From positions 1 through 64,000 of the forward strand of contig NZ_JADMJL010000009.1 of assembly GCF_018780585.1 (NCBI RefSeq): 64,000 nucleotides of DNA, in the 5' to 3' direction. This stretch comes from Methyloversatilis discipulorum. GTDB lineage: Bacteria; Pseudomonadota; Gammaproteobacteria; Burkholderiales; Rhodocyclaceae. How positions within the stretch are numbered: position 1 is the first letter of the stretch; each line of letters starts with the position of its first letter. The notes beneath the pieces were generated by a model, which was not told where the DNA came from, searched no databases, and worked only from the letters and a program-made list of their open reading frames with translations. This document shows positions 17,501-25,535 of this stretch, piece by piece. Position numbers and translations under genes: made by a program.

Positions 17501-19676
17501 GGTTACAGGGCATGCGAGCACGCGCGCACTGGGTCTGAACTACGGTTTCACCTGCACGACGGCGGGAAGCAGTTGTGGTCAGAGCGTGACCGCGACACTG
17601 AATCTGGAGCAGGCCCTGCCGGCAGGTGCAGTTATCAGCTTCATGACGCGATCGCCTGTACATACCCAATTGAGCTTACGCGTAATAGATGAGAGCGGCC
17701 AGACTCTGCAGTATCGATTGATTCGACCGTTGGAGGGGTACGACCCCGTAGTTTGGTATCAAGTGCATGTCGACTTGGCTAAACCGAGCACCTATTGGGG
17801 CGGGGCGAATAGCGGGGTAATTTTTGGGCGACTGATTGCTATTTCCGTTTTGGTTGAAAGCGGGGTGGACCAGCAGGTTAGTGGGACCGTGTCACTTGAT
17901 GCAATAACCATGCTATCAACTGCCCCTGAGTTACAAGAGAAAGCGTTTTCAGACGGCGCACTCAGCATCGACACATTCGACAGTCGAGAAGTAGCAGCAC
18001 CATGGGTATCGGGTACATCCGACGCTCGGACAACAGCCAGTGTTGCGATTGCGGAAGGTTATTCAAGCAGAAACGCCTTGTCGCTAGCCTATAGTTTTTC
18101 TTGTGAATCATCGAACTCATGTGGCACATATGCAGTGGCTGACTTCAGTCTTCCATTTCCGCATCAAGCGGGGGCTGCGTTCCAAATGAGGGTGAAGCAT
18201 GCAGCTGATGTTAAATTGAAACTGAGAGTTCGAGATCAAACTGGGCAAACGCTTCAATATGAGGTTGAGAGAACGCTTGAAGGGCAATACCCTGATCGGT
18301 GGTATCTCGCAAACGTTCGCCTCGACACTCCCGAGACCTATTGGGGCGGAAGCCAGACGGGCAGGATCGGTGGAAGCGTCGTGGGAGTCTCTTTGATAGT
18401 CGAGAATACGCTTCAAATACCCGGCGCAGGTACGGCTCTGTTCGATGATCTAAGAGTCGTTGAGATGCCAATTGATAGCCATTTCATTGATTTGCAGGCT
18501 GTTTCGCTTATTGCCCCTCCCACTACTGCTCGCTTGGTGGGCAACCGTTTCGGAGTGGCAAACCACACTAGAACAATTTCAACTCCTTACGAAAAGGCCA
18601 GCTCCGCCGGATTGTCATTCGTTCGAATGGACTTGAAGTGGGAAGCTATCGAGGTGGACGGCTTCTTTAACTTTTCTCATTTTGATACGGCTTTGTCGCT
18701 GGCTGAAGCAAACGGACTGGGGATGCTTTTTATTATCGACTATGGACACCCTTCGTACGATCTATCCACAGTTGATGGAATGAAGGGGTTCGGACGGTTT
18801 GCCGAGGAGGCTGCGCGGCGCTATGCTGGACGCAATGTCCGATTTGAAATATGGAATGAACCGGATCATCCTCAGTTCTGGTTTGGCAATCCGAATCCGA
18901 TCGAATACGCCAATCTGTGCAAAATTGCCGTGGCGGCCATAAGAAAAGTCAACCCATCTGCGATAGTCTCCACTGGAGGGCTGACGAAATTCAATTTCAG
19001 TTATCTTAAGGCTATGCTGAATTCAGGGGGCGCGACAAACTTCGACGCGATTTCCGTTCATAGTTACGAAGAGGATACGCCGGAACTGATTGTCGATGGA
19101 GTGGTAATGTCTAGAGAGCTGATCGAGAGAGCCACGGGGAGAGAATACCCTCTGTGGATGACAGAATCAGGCTTTTCGAATGGCCGGGTTCCCGGACTCG
19201 CATCGTCAATCGAATTTCAGGAGATTCAGGCTCAGTACTTGACACGGAAGATGCTGACTTTCTGGGCGTTGGATCTTCCTCTTGCGGTGTGGTACAGCTT
19301 GGTTGACCGTGGCATCGATCCCATTGAGAGGGAAGATAATTTTGGGATGCTTTTTAACGATTTTTCTGACAAGCCGTCCATCAATGCAATGCGAGTTTTC
19401 TCGGATAACCTCGGGTCACAGACATACATGGGTTTGCATGATCATTTGCCTCCAAACATGCATGCGATGTCTTTTGAAAATTCTACGGATCGCACCCTTG
19501 TTGTTTGGCAAGATGGTCTGGGAAAGACTGGCCGGATTTCTATCTCCTCAAACAAATTAATCGACGCTCAAGACTATCTGGGCAGAACGATTACAGGGGA
19601 CTGGGGTTCAGATGGGTTGGTTTCATTCGAGCTGACAGATCTCGGAGGCCCGGTTTACATAAAATTTAGAAAATAA
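14517..19676 (+). CDS. Large secreted multi-module protein with C-terminal glycoside hydrolase domain
   Basis: A 1719-residue exported protein. A basic N-terminus leads into a hydrophobic signal at about residues 31-51, with cleavage near GAQA. Seven related modules of about 182 residues follow, starting near 54, 237, 421, 601, 783, 967 and 1150. Each has an LDxF/D-W opening, an FTC...CG cysteine pair (likely disulfide), SGQTLQY, WY, and a YWGGANSG-like motif (GHWGGANSG in modules 2 and 5, TYWGGSQTG in module 7), then ESG..SGxVSID. They look like beta-sandwich carbohydrate-binding modules; that is inference. From about 1342 a GH-A hydrolase domain carries candidate acid/base Glu1448 (IWNEP) and nucleophile Glu1550 (WMTESGF). 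Modules 1-3 and 4-6 share a 1142-bp repeat. There is no PEP-CTERM tail. The last module and hydrolase domain are A+T-richer than modules 1-6. Expression is under a GEMM-I riboswitch. Confidence 0.85.
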   Translation: MHTPKSLVVQFFRSLLRTQLFHTRGSRNFLARVRVCMMALLMSVLASGAQAGTILDQFEDPDLTGWSIYRIPATSDVGSISPVAGYLGSGGLALNYNFTCTTVDTTCGQAAAAVFTLPQAMTPGVGIGFMTRSSPEVTLYVRVLDESGQTLQYRAPRPLQGFDPQAWYSVAIDLSKPTSYWGGANSGAIQGKVKAIWVLGESRIGRSISGVVSIDDLVMLTALPAERVLTYVNGKALLDGFDNRTMVEPWSFAKSSVAGTAGSVVSGAGHSSTRGLALNYGFTCATVGANCGQYVMAQLELSEPLVAGLGLRFMTRSSPEITLFARVVDESGQTLQYRVARTVEGIDPAVWYEAAIDFALPMGHWGGANSGRIQGKLKAIQIVAESRVGRAISGAVLIDTVSMSSELPAARTLSYTNGRFLLDGLDTRAIYEPWSFGKSGTGTSGGLSLVTGHASTRALGLNYGFTCTTAGSSCGQSVTATLNLEQALPAGGGISLMTRSPASVRLVLRVLDTSGQTLQYALARPSEGSDGMTWYEASADLSKPSSYWGGANSGSISGYVRAITVLVESTGGVATSGSVSIDSLSMLQLAPLPSFVAGKAVLDSAESPNLPGWSFTSLGNGVGGAIEGAAGYASTQSIGLNYAFTCIAGEATCNRAAAAVFTLPQAMTPGVGIGFMTRSSPEVTLYVRVLDESGQTLQYRAPRPLQGFDPQAWYSVAIDLSKPTSYWGGANSGAIQGKVKAIWVLGESRIGRSISGVVSIDDLVMLTALPAERVLTYVNGKALLDGFDNRTMVEPWSFAKSSVAGTAGSVVSGAGHSSTRGLALNYGFTCATVGANCGQYVMAQLELSEPLVAGLGLRFMTRSSPEITLFARVVDESGQTLQYRVARTVEGIDPAVWYEAAIDFALPMGHWGGANSGRIQGKLKAIQIVAESRVGRAISGAVLIDTVSMSSELPAARTLSYTNGRFLLDGLDTRAIYEPWSFGKSGTGTSGGLSLVTGHASTRALGLNYGFTCTTAGSSCGQSVTATLNLEQALPAGAVISFMTRSPVHTQLSLRVIDESGQTLQYRLIRPLEGYDPVVWYQVHVDLAKPSTYWGGANSGVIFGRLIAISVLVESGVDQQVSGTVSLDAITMLSTAPELQEKAFSDGALSIDTFDSREVAAPWVSGTSDARTTASVAIAEGYSSRNALSLAYSFSCESSNSCGTYAVADFSLPFPHQAGAAFQMRVKHAADVKLKLRVRDQTGQTLQYEVERTLEGQYPDRWYLANVRLDTPETYWGGSQTGRIGGSVVGVSLIVENTLQIPGAGTALFDDLRVVEMPIDSHFIDLQAVSLIAPPTTARLVGNRFGVANHTRTISTPYEKASSAGLSFVRMDLKWEAIEVDGFFNFSHFDTALSLAEANGLGMLFIIDYGHPSYDLSTVDGMKGFGRFAEEAARRYAGRNVRFEIWNEPDHPQFWFGNPNPIEYANLCKIAVAAIRKVNPSAIVSTGGLTKFNFSYLKAMLNSGGATNFDAISVHSYEEDTPELIVDGVVMSRELIERATGREYPLWMTESGFSNGRVPGLASSIEFQEIQAQYLTRKMLTFWALDLPLAVWYSLVDRGIDPIEREDNFGMLFNDFSDKPSINAMRVFSDNLGSQTYMGLHDHLPPNMHAMSFENSTDRTLVVWQDGLGKTGRISISSNKLIDAQDYLGRTITGDWGSDGLVSFELTDLGGPVYIKFRK
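14844..15985 (+). repeat. 1142-bp direct repeat inside the modular gene, copy 1
   Basis: Reads as identical to 16482-17623 at an offset of 1638 bases (546 codons, three modules), from GCTGCAGCAG to the GCCGGC before the copies diverge. It covers most of modules 1 and 2 and the first part of module 3. Frame is preserved, so recombination between copies would add or remove exactly three modules. Confidence 0.92.
16482..17623 (+). repeat. 1142-bp direct repeat inside the modular gene, copy 2
   Basis: Second copy of the repeat at 14844-15985, separated from it by a 496-bp stretch encoding the end of module 3 and start of module 4. It covers most of modules 4 and 5 and the first part of module 6. 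The absence of even synonymous changes points to recent duplication, ongoing gene conversion, or an assembly artefact. Confidence 0.92.
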
Positions 19677-19700
19677 TTGATACGCAAATCAGGAAGGCGC

Positions 19701-20090
19701 TCAGTAAAATGTATCCCCCCTTAGCGGCGGGCCGAGCTTTTCGAGTTCGGCCTCCTCAACCGGCTCATACAGCCGCGAACGGGTCAGGAAGCGGATGCCC
19801 TCCGGCGATTCGATCGAGAAGCCGCTTCCACGGCCCGGAACGACGTCGATGATGAGGTGGGTGTGCTGCCAGTACTCGAACTGCGACGCGCTCATGCAGA
19901 AGGGCATGCCGCCGATTTCGCCGAGGAGCACGTCGGAGCTGCCGAGTATGAATTCATTGCGCGGGTAGCACATCGGGGCGCTGCCGTCGCAGCAGCCGCC
20001 GGATTGATGGAAGAGCAGGGCGCCGTGTTTGGCGGCGAGTCTGGCGATCCATTCGAGCGCCGCGGGGGTGGCGCTGACGCGGGTGACCAT
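19701..20090 (-). CDS. DUF779 family protein (aldehyde dehydrogenase partner)
   Basis: A 129-residue protein matching the DUF779 family, which is habitually encoded beside NAD-dependent acetaldehyde dehydrogenases of the ExaC/AldA type. Visible motifs are HQSGGCCDGSAPMCYP near residue 28, with several cysteines that could bind a metal, and HLIIDVVPGRGSGFSIE near residue 78. Its biochemical function is not established. A strong Shine-Dalgarno (GGAGGAG) precedes the ATG at 20090. It lies downstream of the dehydrogenase on the same strand, but REP hairpins and a terminator lie between the two, so it may have its own promoter. It converges on the large modular gene with a 24-base gap. Confidence 0.85.
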   Translation of the reverse strand: MVTRVSATPAALEWIARLAAKHGALLFHQSGGCCDGSAPMCYPRNEFILGSSDVLLGEIGGMPFCMSASQFEYWQHTHLIIDVVPGRGSGFSIESPEGIRFLTRSRLYEPVEEAELEKLGPPLRGDTFY

Positions 20091-20186
20091 GGGTTCTCCT
20101 CCTGCGTGGGTTCTAGTGTAAGTGACGACCGTGCTGTGCCGGGGATGGTTGCCGGCGCAGGGGCGGTTGGACGGATGCTGATCGTC

Positions 20187-20277
20187 GTAGGAGCGGTCTT
20201 CTGACCGCGACCGCGGCGGTAAGGGAAGCGTCGGTGCATCATTACCGGCCCTGTCGCGGTCAGAAGACCGCTCCTAC
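20187..20277. repeat. Perfect 25-bp inverted repeat of REP type
   Basis: Positions 20187-20211 and 20253-20277 are exact reverse complements, each itself a hairpin with stem GCGGTC/GACCGC and the conserved GTC and CTCC flanks of the local REP family. It forms a BIME-like pair between the DUF779 and dehydrogenase genes and may act as a transcript-end or mRNA-stability structure. Confidence 0.8.
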
Positions 20278-20296
20278 ATGGTCAGCGCTGTCGACG

Positions 20297-20325
20297 AAAA
20301 AAAAGGGGCGCCCGAGCGCCCCTTT
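20297..20325 (-). terminator. Intrinsic terminator of the aldehyde dehydrogenase gene
   Basis: Stem GGGGCGC (20305-20311) and GCGCCCC (20316-20322) with loop CCGA. Read on the minus strand it is followed by a run of eight or more T (the A run at 20297-20304). It lies 13 bases beyond the dehydrogenase stop codon. Confidence 0.9.
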
Positions 20326-20337
20326 CTCATTGCTGCC

Positions 20338-21852
20338 TCAGAAGAAGCCCAGCGCCTTCGGCGAGTAGCTCACCAGCAGGTTCTTGGTCTGCTGGTAGTG
20401 GTCCAGCATCATCTTGTGCGTTTCGCGGCCGATGCCTGACTGCTTGTAGCCACCGAACGCGGCGTGTGCCGGGTAGAGGTGGTAGCAGTTGGTCCATACG
20501 CGGCCGGCCTGGATGTTGCGGCCGAAGCGGTAGGTGCGATGCACCGAGCGCGACCACACGCCGGCGCCGAGACCGTACAGCGTGTCATTGGCGATCTGCA
20601 GCGCGTCGGCTTCGTCCTTGAAGGTGGTCAGGGCGAGCACCGGGCCGAAGATTTCTTCCTGGAACACGCGCATCTTGTTGTGGCCCTTCAGCACGGTCGG
20701 CTGGATGTAGTAGCCGCCGGTTTCCGATTCCTGACGCTTGGCGCCACCGATCAGCACTTGCGCGCCTTCCTGGCGGCCGATGTCGATGTAGGACATGATC
20801 TTTTCGGCCTGGTCGGAGCTGGCCTGGGCGCCGATCATCGTTTCGGTGTCGAGCGGGTGGCCGCCGCGCACCTTGGCAACACGGGCGATGGCGCGCTCGA
20901 TGAACTGGTCGGCGATCGATTCCTGCACCATGGCGCGGCTCGGGCAGGTGCACACTTCACCCTGGTTCAGCGAGAACATGGCGAAGCCTTCGAGGCACTT
21001 GTCGAAGAAGTCGTCGTCCTTGTCCATCACGTCGTCGAAGAAGATGTTGGGCGACTTGCCGCCCAGTTCGACGGTCGACGGGATTATGTTCTGGGACGCA
21101 TATTGCAGGATGAGGCGGCCGGTCGTAGTTTCGCCGGTGAAGGCGATCTTGGCGATGCGCGGGCTGGTGGCCAGCGGCTTGCCGGCTTCGATGCCGAAAC
21201 CATTGACGATGTTCAGCACGCCCGGCGGCAGGATGTCGGCGATCAGTTCGGCCAGCACCATGATGGAAACCGGGGTCTGCTCGGCCGGCTTCAGGATGAT
21301 GCAGTTACCGGCGGCCAGCGCCGGAGCGAGCTTCCACGCGGCCATCAGGATGGGGAAGTTCCACGGGATGATCTGGCCGACGACGCCCAGCGGCTCGTGG
21401 AAGTGGTAGGCGACGGTGTCGTCGTCGATTTCCGACAGGGAACCTTCCTGAGCGCGGATGCATCCAGCGTAGTAGCGGAAGTGGTCGATGGCCAGCGGGA
21501 TGTCGGCAGCCAGCGTTTCGCGGATCGGCTTGCCGTTGTCCCAGGTTTCGGCGACGGCCAGCATTTCGAGGTTGGCTTCGAGGCGGTCGGCGATCTTCAG
21601 CAGCACGGCGGCACGGCCGGCCGGCGAGGTGCGGCCCCAGGCGTCGCGCGCCTTGTGGGCGGCGTCAAGCGCGAGTTCGATGTCGGCGGCCTGCGAGCGC
21701 GCGGCCTGGCAGAAGACCTTGCCCGTGACGGGAGAGACGTTGTCGAAGTATTGACCCTCGACAGGCGCCACCCACTTGCCGCCGATGAAGTTGTCGTAAC
21801 GGGGCTTGAAGGTGATTTTCGAACCGGGTTGGCCGGGGTCGGCGTAACGCAT
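20338..21852 (-). CDS. NAD-dependent aldehyde dehydrogenase (ExaC/AldA type)
   Basis: The start at 21852 ([10 protein letters not shown]) has an AGGAGA Shine-Dalgarno and gives 504 residues, the usual length; the frame extends further upstream without support. Family landmarks are the NAD-binding GETTTGRL, catalytic Glu in [14 protein letters not shown], catalytic Cys in [12 protein letters not shown], and [16 protein letters not shown] near the C-terminus. The product oxidises acetaldehyde or similar aldehydes to acids in the cytoplasm. The DUF779 neighbour and the divergent GAF regulator are the typical context of the ethanol/acetaldehyde-responsive enzyme. C-terminal [17 protein letters not shown] is characteristic of this subgroup. 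Confidence 0.93.
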   Translation of the reverse strand: MRYADPGQPGSKITFKPRYDNFIGGKWVAPVEGQYFDNVSPVTGKVFCQAARSQAADIELALDAAHKARDAWGRTSPAGRAAVLLKIADRLEANLEMLAVAETWDNGKPIRETLAADIPLAIDHFRYYAGCIRAQEGSLSEIDDDTVAYHFHEPLGVVGQIIPWNFPILMAAWKLAPALAAGNCIILKPAEQTPVSIMVLAELIADILPPGVLNIVNGFGIEAGKPLATSPRIAKIAFTGETTTGRLILQYASQNIIPSTVELGGKSPNIFFDDVMDKDDDFFDKCLEGFAMFSLNQGEVCTCPSRAMVQESIADQFIERAIARVAKVRGGHPLDTETMIGAQASSDQAEKIMSYIDIGRQEGAQVLIGGAKRQESETGGYYIQPTVLKGHNKMRVFQEEIFGPVLALTTFKDEADALQIANDTLYGLGAGVWSRSVHRTYRFGRNIQAGRVWTNCYHLYPAHAAFGGYKQSGIGRETHKMMLDHYQQTKNLLVSYSPKALGFF

Positions 21853-21993
21853 GTACTTTCTCCTCGTGTTGTCGATTGCCCCTGCGGTCGGCCACAATGC
21901 ATGACAGAACAACACAGGGTCACCGCGCACGCTAATACGGCGCAGGTAGGTATCCGGTAGGTAGCTTGCAGGTTGAGTGGTGGAGCGAGACCA
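21853..21993. promoter_or_regulatory. Divergent promoter region with GGTAGGTA direct repeat
   Basis: A 141-bp region between the dehydrogenase and its probable regulator. The octamer GGTAGGTA occurs at 21945-21952 and again at 21956-21963, 11 bases apart (about one helical turn), which suits a dimeric activator. I found no -24/-12 sigma-54 promoter on either strand. Confidence 0.4.
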
Positions 21994-23181
21994 ATGACAG
22001 CTTCTAGTGCAAGTCTGGCGGCACGCCGGCGGCGCATCGAATCGATCCGGCGCGGCGAGCGCACGGTCGGCGAGCGCATCGTGGTGGTCGGCATGGACAT
22101 CGCCGGCTCGTGGCAGCGCTCGCGCGAGGCCGTGTCGGAAACCTGCTCGGCAGCGCCGATCGACGCTGACGCGCCGGACTGGACGACGACCCCGTACGGC
22201 GAGGCGGTCAATTCATGCGTCGACGAACTGGAAACCGTGGCCCGCGAGAGCGGCATGGTGGCGGCGGTCAGCGATGCCGACGGCCGCCTGCTCTGGACCG
22301 GTTGCAGCCGCAGCATGCGCACCCGCGCCGAACGCGTGCATTTCGTGCCCGGCGGGCGCTGGGACGAGCGCTCGGTCGGCACCAATGCGCTGGCGCTGGC
22401 GCTGCGCTACCGTCGCCCGGCCAGCGTGTTTTCGGCAGAACATTTCATTCCGGCCGTGCAGGACTGGGTATGCTACGCCGCACCGGTGCGCGACGCCGGC
22501 AGTGGCGAGGTGATGGGCGTGGTCGATCTGTCGACCACCTGGAACCGTCATTCACCGCTGGCGCTGCACGCGGTCGAGCGCTTTGCGCAGCGCGTGTCGC
22601 AGGCGCTGCAGTCGTTGAGCCACGCACCGGTGCTGCGCCTGCGCATGCTGGGCACACCGCAGGCTTTCCTGCAGGGCAGGGCACTGGCGCTGTCGCCGCG
22701 CCAGCTCGAAATCCTGTGCCTGCTGACACTGCATCCCGAAGGGCTGGATCTGGAAAGGCTGCACGCCGCGCTGTACGGTGATCGCCCGGTCGGTGTGGCG
22801 ACGCTGAAGACCGAGGTGTCGCAGCTGCGCGACCGCCTGGGTGGTGCCATCGGCTCGCGTCCTTACCGGCTGCTCGTCAACTGGCAGGCGGATTTCCGCG
22901 ACCTTGAGCAGGCACTGGACGCCGGCCGTATCGAAACCGCGCTCGCCTGCTACCGCGGCGCCTTCCTGCCGCGCACCGAAAGCCCGCTGCTGCGCGCTTG
23001 GCGCGACTGCCTCGAATTCCGTCTGTCGGACGTCATCTTCCGTGTCGACGATCCCGATGTACTGCTGAATCACCTCGGCCAGTCACCCGAGGCGGTCGAC
23101 GCACTGCAGCGCCTGGGCGAACTGCTGCCACCGGATCACCCTGGTCGGCAACTGCTGGCAAGGACTTTCGGCGAGGTCTGA
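21994..23181 (+). CDS. GAF-domain transcriptional regulator with SARP-like winged helix
   Basis: Starting at ATG 21994 (GGAG seven bases upstream; the upstream TTG is less likely), the protein has 395 residues. The N-terminal half resembles the sensory part of AcoR-type regulators: RIVVVGMD, then a GAF domain at about 60-210 with [26 protein letters not shown] and the ending [11 protein letters not shown]. It has neither the AAA+ sigma-54-activating domain nor the Fis helix-turn-helix that usually follow. Instead, residues 225-300 look like the OmpR/SARP-type winged helix ([40 protein letters not shown]). It is divergent from the aldehyde dehydrogenase gene and is its likely regulator. The combination implies a sigma-70-type mechanism. 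Confidence 0.75.
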   Translation: MTASSASLAARRRRIESIRRGERTVGERIVVVGMDIAGSWQRSREAVSETCSAAPIDADAPDWTTTPYGEAVNSCVDELETVARESGMVAAVSDADGRLLWTGCSRSMRTRAERVHFVPGGRWDERSVGTNALALALRYRRPASVFSAEHFIPAVQDWVCYAAPVRDAGSGEVMGVVDLSTTWNRHSPLALHAVERFAQRVSQALQSLSHAPVLRLRMLGTPQAFLQGRALALSPRQLEILCLLTLHPEGLDLERLHAALYGDRPVGVATLKTEVSQLRDRLGGAIGSRPYRLLVNWQADFRDLEQALDAGRIETALACYRGAFLPRTESPLLRAWRDCLEFRLSDVIFRVDDPDVLLNHLGQSPEAVDALQRLGELLPPDHPGRQLLARTFGEV

Positions 23182-23244
23182 CGGACGCCGCGCCGGCTCT
23201 TCCCCGCAGGGTCGGCGTTGATCCAATCGTGTGGTGTGCAAGTG

Positions 23245-23534
23245 CCGTGTCGCGGCCAAGGCCGCTCCCACAGGAAATGCGCCCGATTTGCCGTCGGAGC
23301 ATGGGCTGGGTTTCTGTGGAAGGGGTGTTCTGACCCCGACAGTGGCCTGTACCGGAGCTTGCGGCCTGTCATCGCCGCGTAGCGGCCAAGGGCGCTCCCA
23401 CAGGAAACGAGTCCGATCTGCCGTCGGAGCATGGGCGGGGTTTCTGTGGGAGGGGTCTTATGACCCCGACAGCGGCCCGTATCGAAGCCTGCGGCCTGTC
23501 ATCGCCGCGCCGCGGCCAAGGGCGCTCGCACAGG
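23245..23534. repeat. REP/BIME cluster left of the RAYT gene (five units)
   Basis: Hairpins alternate in orientation: GCGGCC/GGCCGC type at about 23248-23273, 23378-23403 and 23508-23533, and GGGGT/ACCCC type at about 23314-23340 and 23444-23470. The larger unit repeats with a period of 130 bases. Each hairpin has a conserved GTC- or GC-rich 5' flank and a CTCCCACAG 3' flank. The sequence from 23182 to 23568 holds no gene. Confidence 0.85.
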
Positions 23535-23568
23535 GGGCGCCTTCGTGCTTCCGCCTGTCTGCCGGGCC

Positions 23569-24015
23569 TCAGTCAAGCCAGACCGCGTCCCAGTGCGGAT
23601 AGTCGCCTATTCGAGTGACGAGCCCGGCGCGCAGCGGGTTGGCGACGATGTAACGTGCGACCGCTCTCACGTCGTCGTCTTCTCGGATCGCCCGGTCATG
23701 ATAGCCAGCCTGCCAGATCGGGCGCCCTACTTGATGTGCGCTGATGCTCTTCATCGTGCGCATCAGGGTGGGCAATGTGCCGCCCTCTCCAAGCTGGATA
23801 AGCCAATGCAGATGATCAGGCATCAGCGCGAAACACAAGCTTCTGGAAAGAGTGCGCTCGGCGGCGCGATACATGACCCGGATGACTGTTCTCGCATGGC
23901 CGAGGTCGATGAATACAGGCTGGCGGTACTGGGTATTTACGGTCACGTGATAGATCTGACCGGATAAGGACACCCGTCCGTCGCGCAGCCGATGATATCC
24001 ATGGTTCTGATCCAT
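23569..24015 (-). CDS. REP-associated tyrosine transposase (RAYT, TnpA-REP)
   Basis: A 148-residue Y1 transposase of the PF01797 type. The HUH metal site is His68-x-His70 in LMPDHLHWLI. Typical RAYT text follows: PIWQAGYHDRAIREDDDVRAVARYIVANPLRAGLV. The catalytic tyrosine is Tyr105 or Tyr122. RAYTs are single-copy domesticated relatives of IS200/IS605 enzymes that nick REP hairpins, and they are normally flanked by REP copies. That is exactly the layout here, with clusters at 23245-23534 and 24105-24199. Length is slightly short but complete for the family. It is the probable source of the REP elements spread over the window. Confidence 0.9.
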   Translation of the reverse strand: MDQNHGYHRLRDGRVSLSGQIYHVTVNTQYRQPVFIDLGHARTVIRVMYRAAERTLSRSLCFALMPDHLHWLIQLGEGGTLPTLMRTMKSISAHQVGRPIWQAGYHDRAIREDDDVRAVARYIVANPLRAGLVTRIGDYPHWDAVWLD

Positions 24016-24104
24016 GCTTTCATCATATATCGGGTCCGCTGATTGTGTGGTTGTGAAAGCAGCCTTCTGCCGGGAATGGGGCTATGAAGGATGATCACCG
24101 GCCG

Positions 24105-24199
24105 TGTCGGGGTCAGAAGACCCCTCCCACAGAAGCCCTGCCCGGGCCCAGGCCGCGGTCTGGCGCCCCTCTCCTGTGGGAGCGGCCTTGGCCGCGACG
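24105..24199. repeat. REP pair right of the RAYT gene
   Basis: Two hairpins in opposite orientation: a GGGGTC/GACCCC unit at 24105-24132 and a GCGGCC/GGCCGC unit at 24172-24199. Both carry the CTCCCACAG-type flank. The gap from 24016 to 24331 contains no gene. Confidence 0.85.
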
Positions 24200-24331
24200 C
24201 GGCTTCTGCGGACCGTTGACCTCGATCCATGCTGGCACGGCAAGAAGAGCGCGATGCGGTCGGCTTCCTCACTGCGAGCGGTCGACAGGTGAGCGGTATA
24301 CTTCGGCCGACTTCACGCTAGGAGCCCTGAT

Positions 24332-25462
24332 TTGATCCGTATCAGCAGCCAGTTCGACAGTGGTGCCATCGAGGTGCTGGACTGTTCGGACGCGTCGAAC
24401 ATCCGTCTAGCTCTGCCGGCCGACAATGCGGCGGATTTCCGGCAATGGTTTCACTTCCGCCTGCAGGGGGCGCGCGGTCAGGCTTGCGTGCTGAGCTTCG
24501 AGAACGCCGGGCAGTCGGCGTATCCGAGTGGCTGGGACGGCTACCGCGTGGTGGCGTCCTACGACCGGCGCAACTGGTTCCGGCTGTCCGCCGGCCAGTA
24601 CGATGGACAGCGTTACAGCTTCCGCATCACGCCGGACTACGACAGCGTCTATTTCGCCTATTTCGAGCCCTATGGCTGGGATCGTCACCTCGATCTGCTC
24701 GGCGCGGCGGACGCGGCGCCGGTGGCTTCGGTCGACGACCTCGGGGCAACACACGACGGACGCGACCTCAACCTGATCACCGTCGGCCGCCCGGCTCCGG
24801 GCAAGCGCAAGGTGTGGATCACCGCCCGCCAGCACCCGGGCGAGACGATGGCGGAGTTCTATGTCGAGGGGCTGCTGGAAAGGCTTTACGACACGTCCGA
24901 CCCGGTGTCGCGCCGGCTGCTCGAACGCGCCTGCTTCCATATCGTGCCGAACATGAATCCGGACGGTTCGGTGCGCGGCAATCTGCGCACCAATGCGCGC
25001 GGCTGCAATCTGAACCGCGCCTGGCGCGAGCCGGACATGGATTTCAGCCGCGAAGTGGCGCTGGTGCGTGATCGCATGTTGGCGACGGGTGTGGATGTTT
25101 TCCTCGACATCCACGGCGACGAGACACTACCGTTCGTGTTCATCGACGGTAACGGCATGGTGCCGGGCTTCACCGAGGCGCAGGGTGCGCAGGAGAAGCG
25201 TTTCTGCGATGCGCTGCTGGCCGCCAGCCCCGATTTTCAGGTGGGCGAGGGCTATGCGCCGGACCGCTTTACCGACGAGTTGCTGACGCTGGCGTCGAAA
25301 TGGGTGTTCAACCACTTCGGCTGCCTTTCACTGACGCTGGAAATGCCTTTCAAGGACAACGCCCATCTGCCCGACGGACTGTTCGGCTGGAGTGCCGCCC
25401 GCAGCCGGCGCCTCGGCGCCGCGACGCTGCAGGCGCTGCTGGCCGTGCTCGACCGCGACTGA
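24332..25462 (+). CDS. M14 family zinc carboxypeptidase (cytosolic CCP-like)
   Basis: This 376-residue protein begins with TTG at 24332, chosen because AGGAG lies seven bases upstream and no in-frame ATG or GTG lies between there and the folded domain. An N-terminal beta-sandwich (about 1-115) precedes the peptidase domain. Zinc ligands are in HPGE (near 168) and DIHGDE (near 262). The substrate-binding NPDGSVRGNLRTNARGCNLNR region is complete, and the catalytic Glu lies in LTLEMPFKD near 346. There is no signal peptide, so it is probably cytoplasmic. This layout is that of bacterial cytosolic carboxypeptidase-like proteins; the natural substrate is unknown. It lies 73 bases before ugd copy 2, on the same strand. 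Confidence 0.87.
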   Translation: MIRISSQFDSGAIEVLDCSDASNIRLALPADNAADFRQWFHFRLQGARGQACVLSFENAGQSAYPSGWDGYRVVASYDRRNWFRLSAGQYDGQRYSFRITPDYDSVYFAYFEPYGWDRHLDLLGAADAAPVASVDDLGATHDGRDLNLITVGRPAPGKRKVWITARQHPGETMAEFYVEGLLERLYDTSDPVSRRLLERACFHIVPNMNPDGSVRGNLRTNARGCNLNRAWREPDMDFSREVALVRDRMLATGVDVFLDIHGDETLPFVFIDGNGMVPGFTEAQGAQEKRFCDALLAASPDFQVGEGYAPDRFTDELLTLASKWVFNHFGCLSLTLEMPFKDNAHLPDGLFGWSAARSRRLGAATLQALLAVLDRD

Positions 25463-25535
25463 CCCGTCTGCGTCCTCCTTGCTTTTCTCACCGCAGCGTT
25501 CACCTCAGATTTCACTTTTCGCCGGAAACTCCTGA

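Noticed and set aside
20464-21960. 498-codon plus-strand frame across the aldehyde dehydrogenase
   Set aside because: Shadow of a well-supported dehydrogenase gene; low-complexity composition and no ribosome-binding site.
21853-21993. Sigma-54 promoter for the aldehyde dehydrogenase gene
   Set aside because: No GG-N10-GC arrangement was found on either strand, and the regulator lacks the AAA+ domain.
23182-23560. CRISPR-like array of regular repeats
   Set aside because: Repeats are palindromic REP hairpins in alternating orientation with similar spacers and a RAYT gene next to them; no cas genes.
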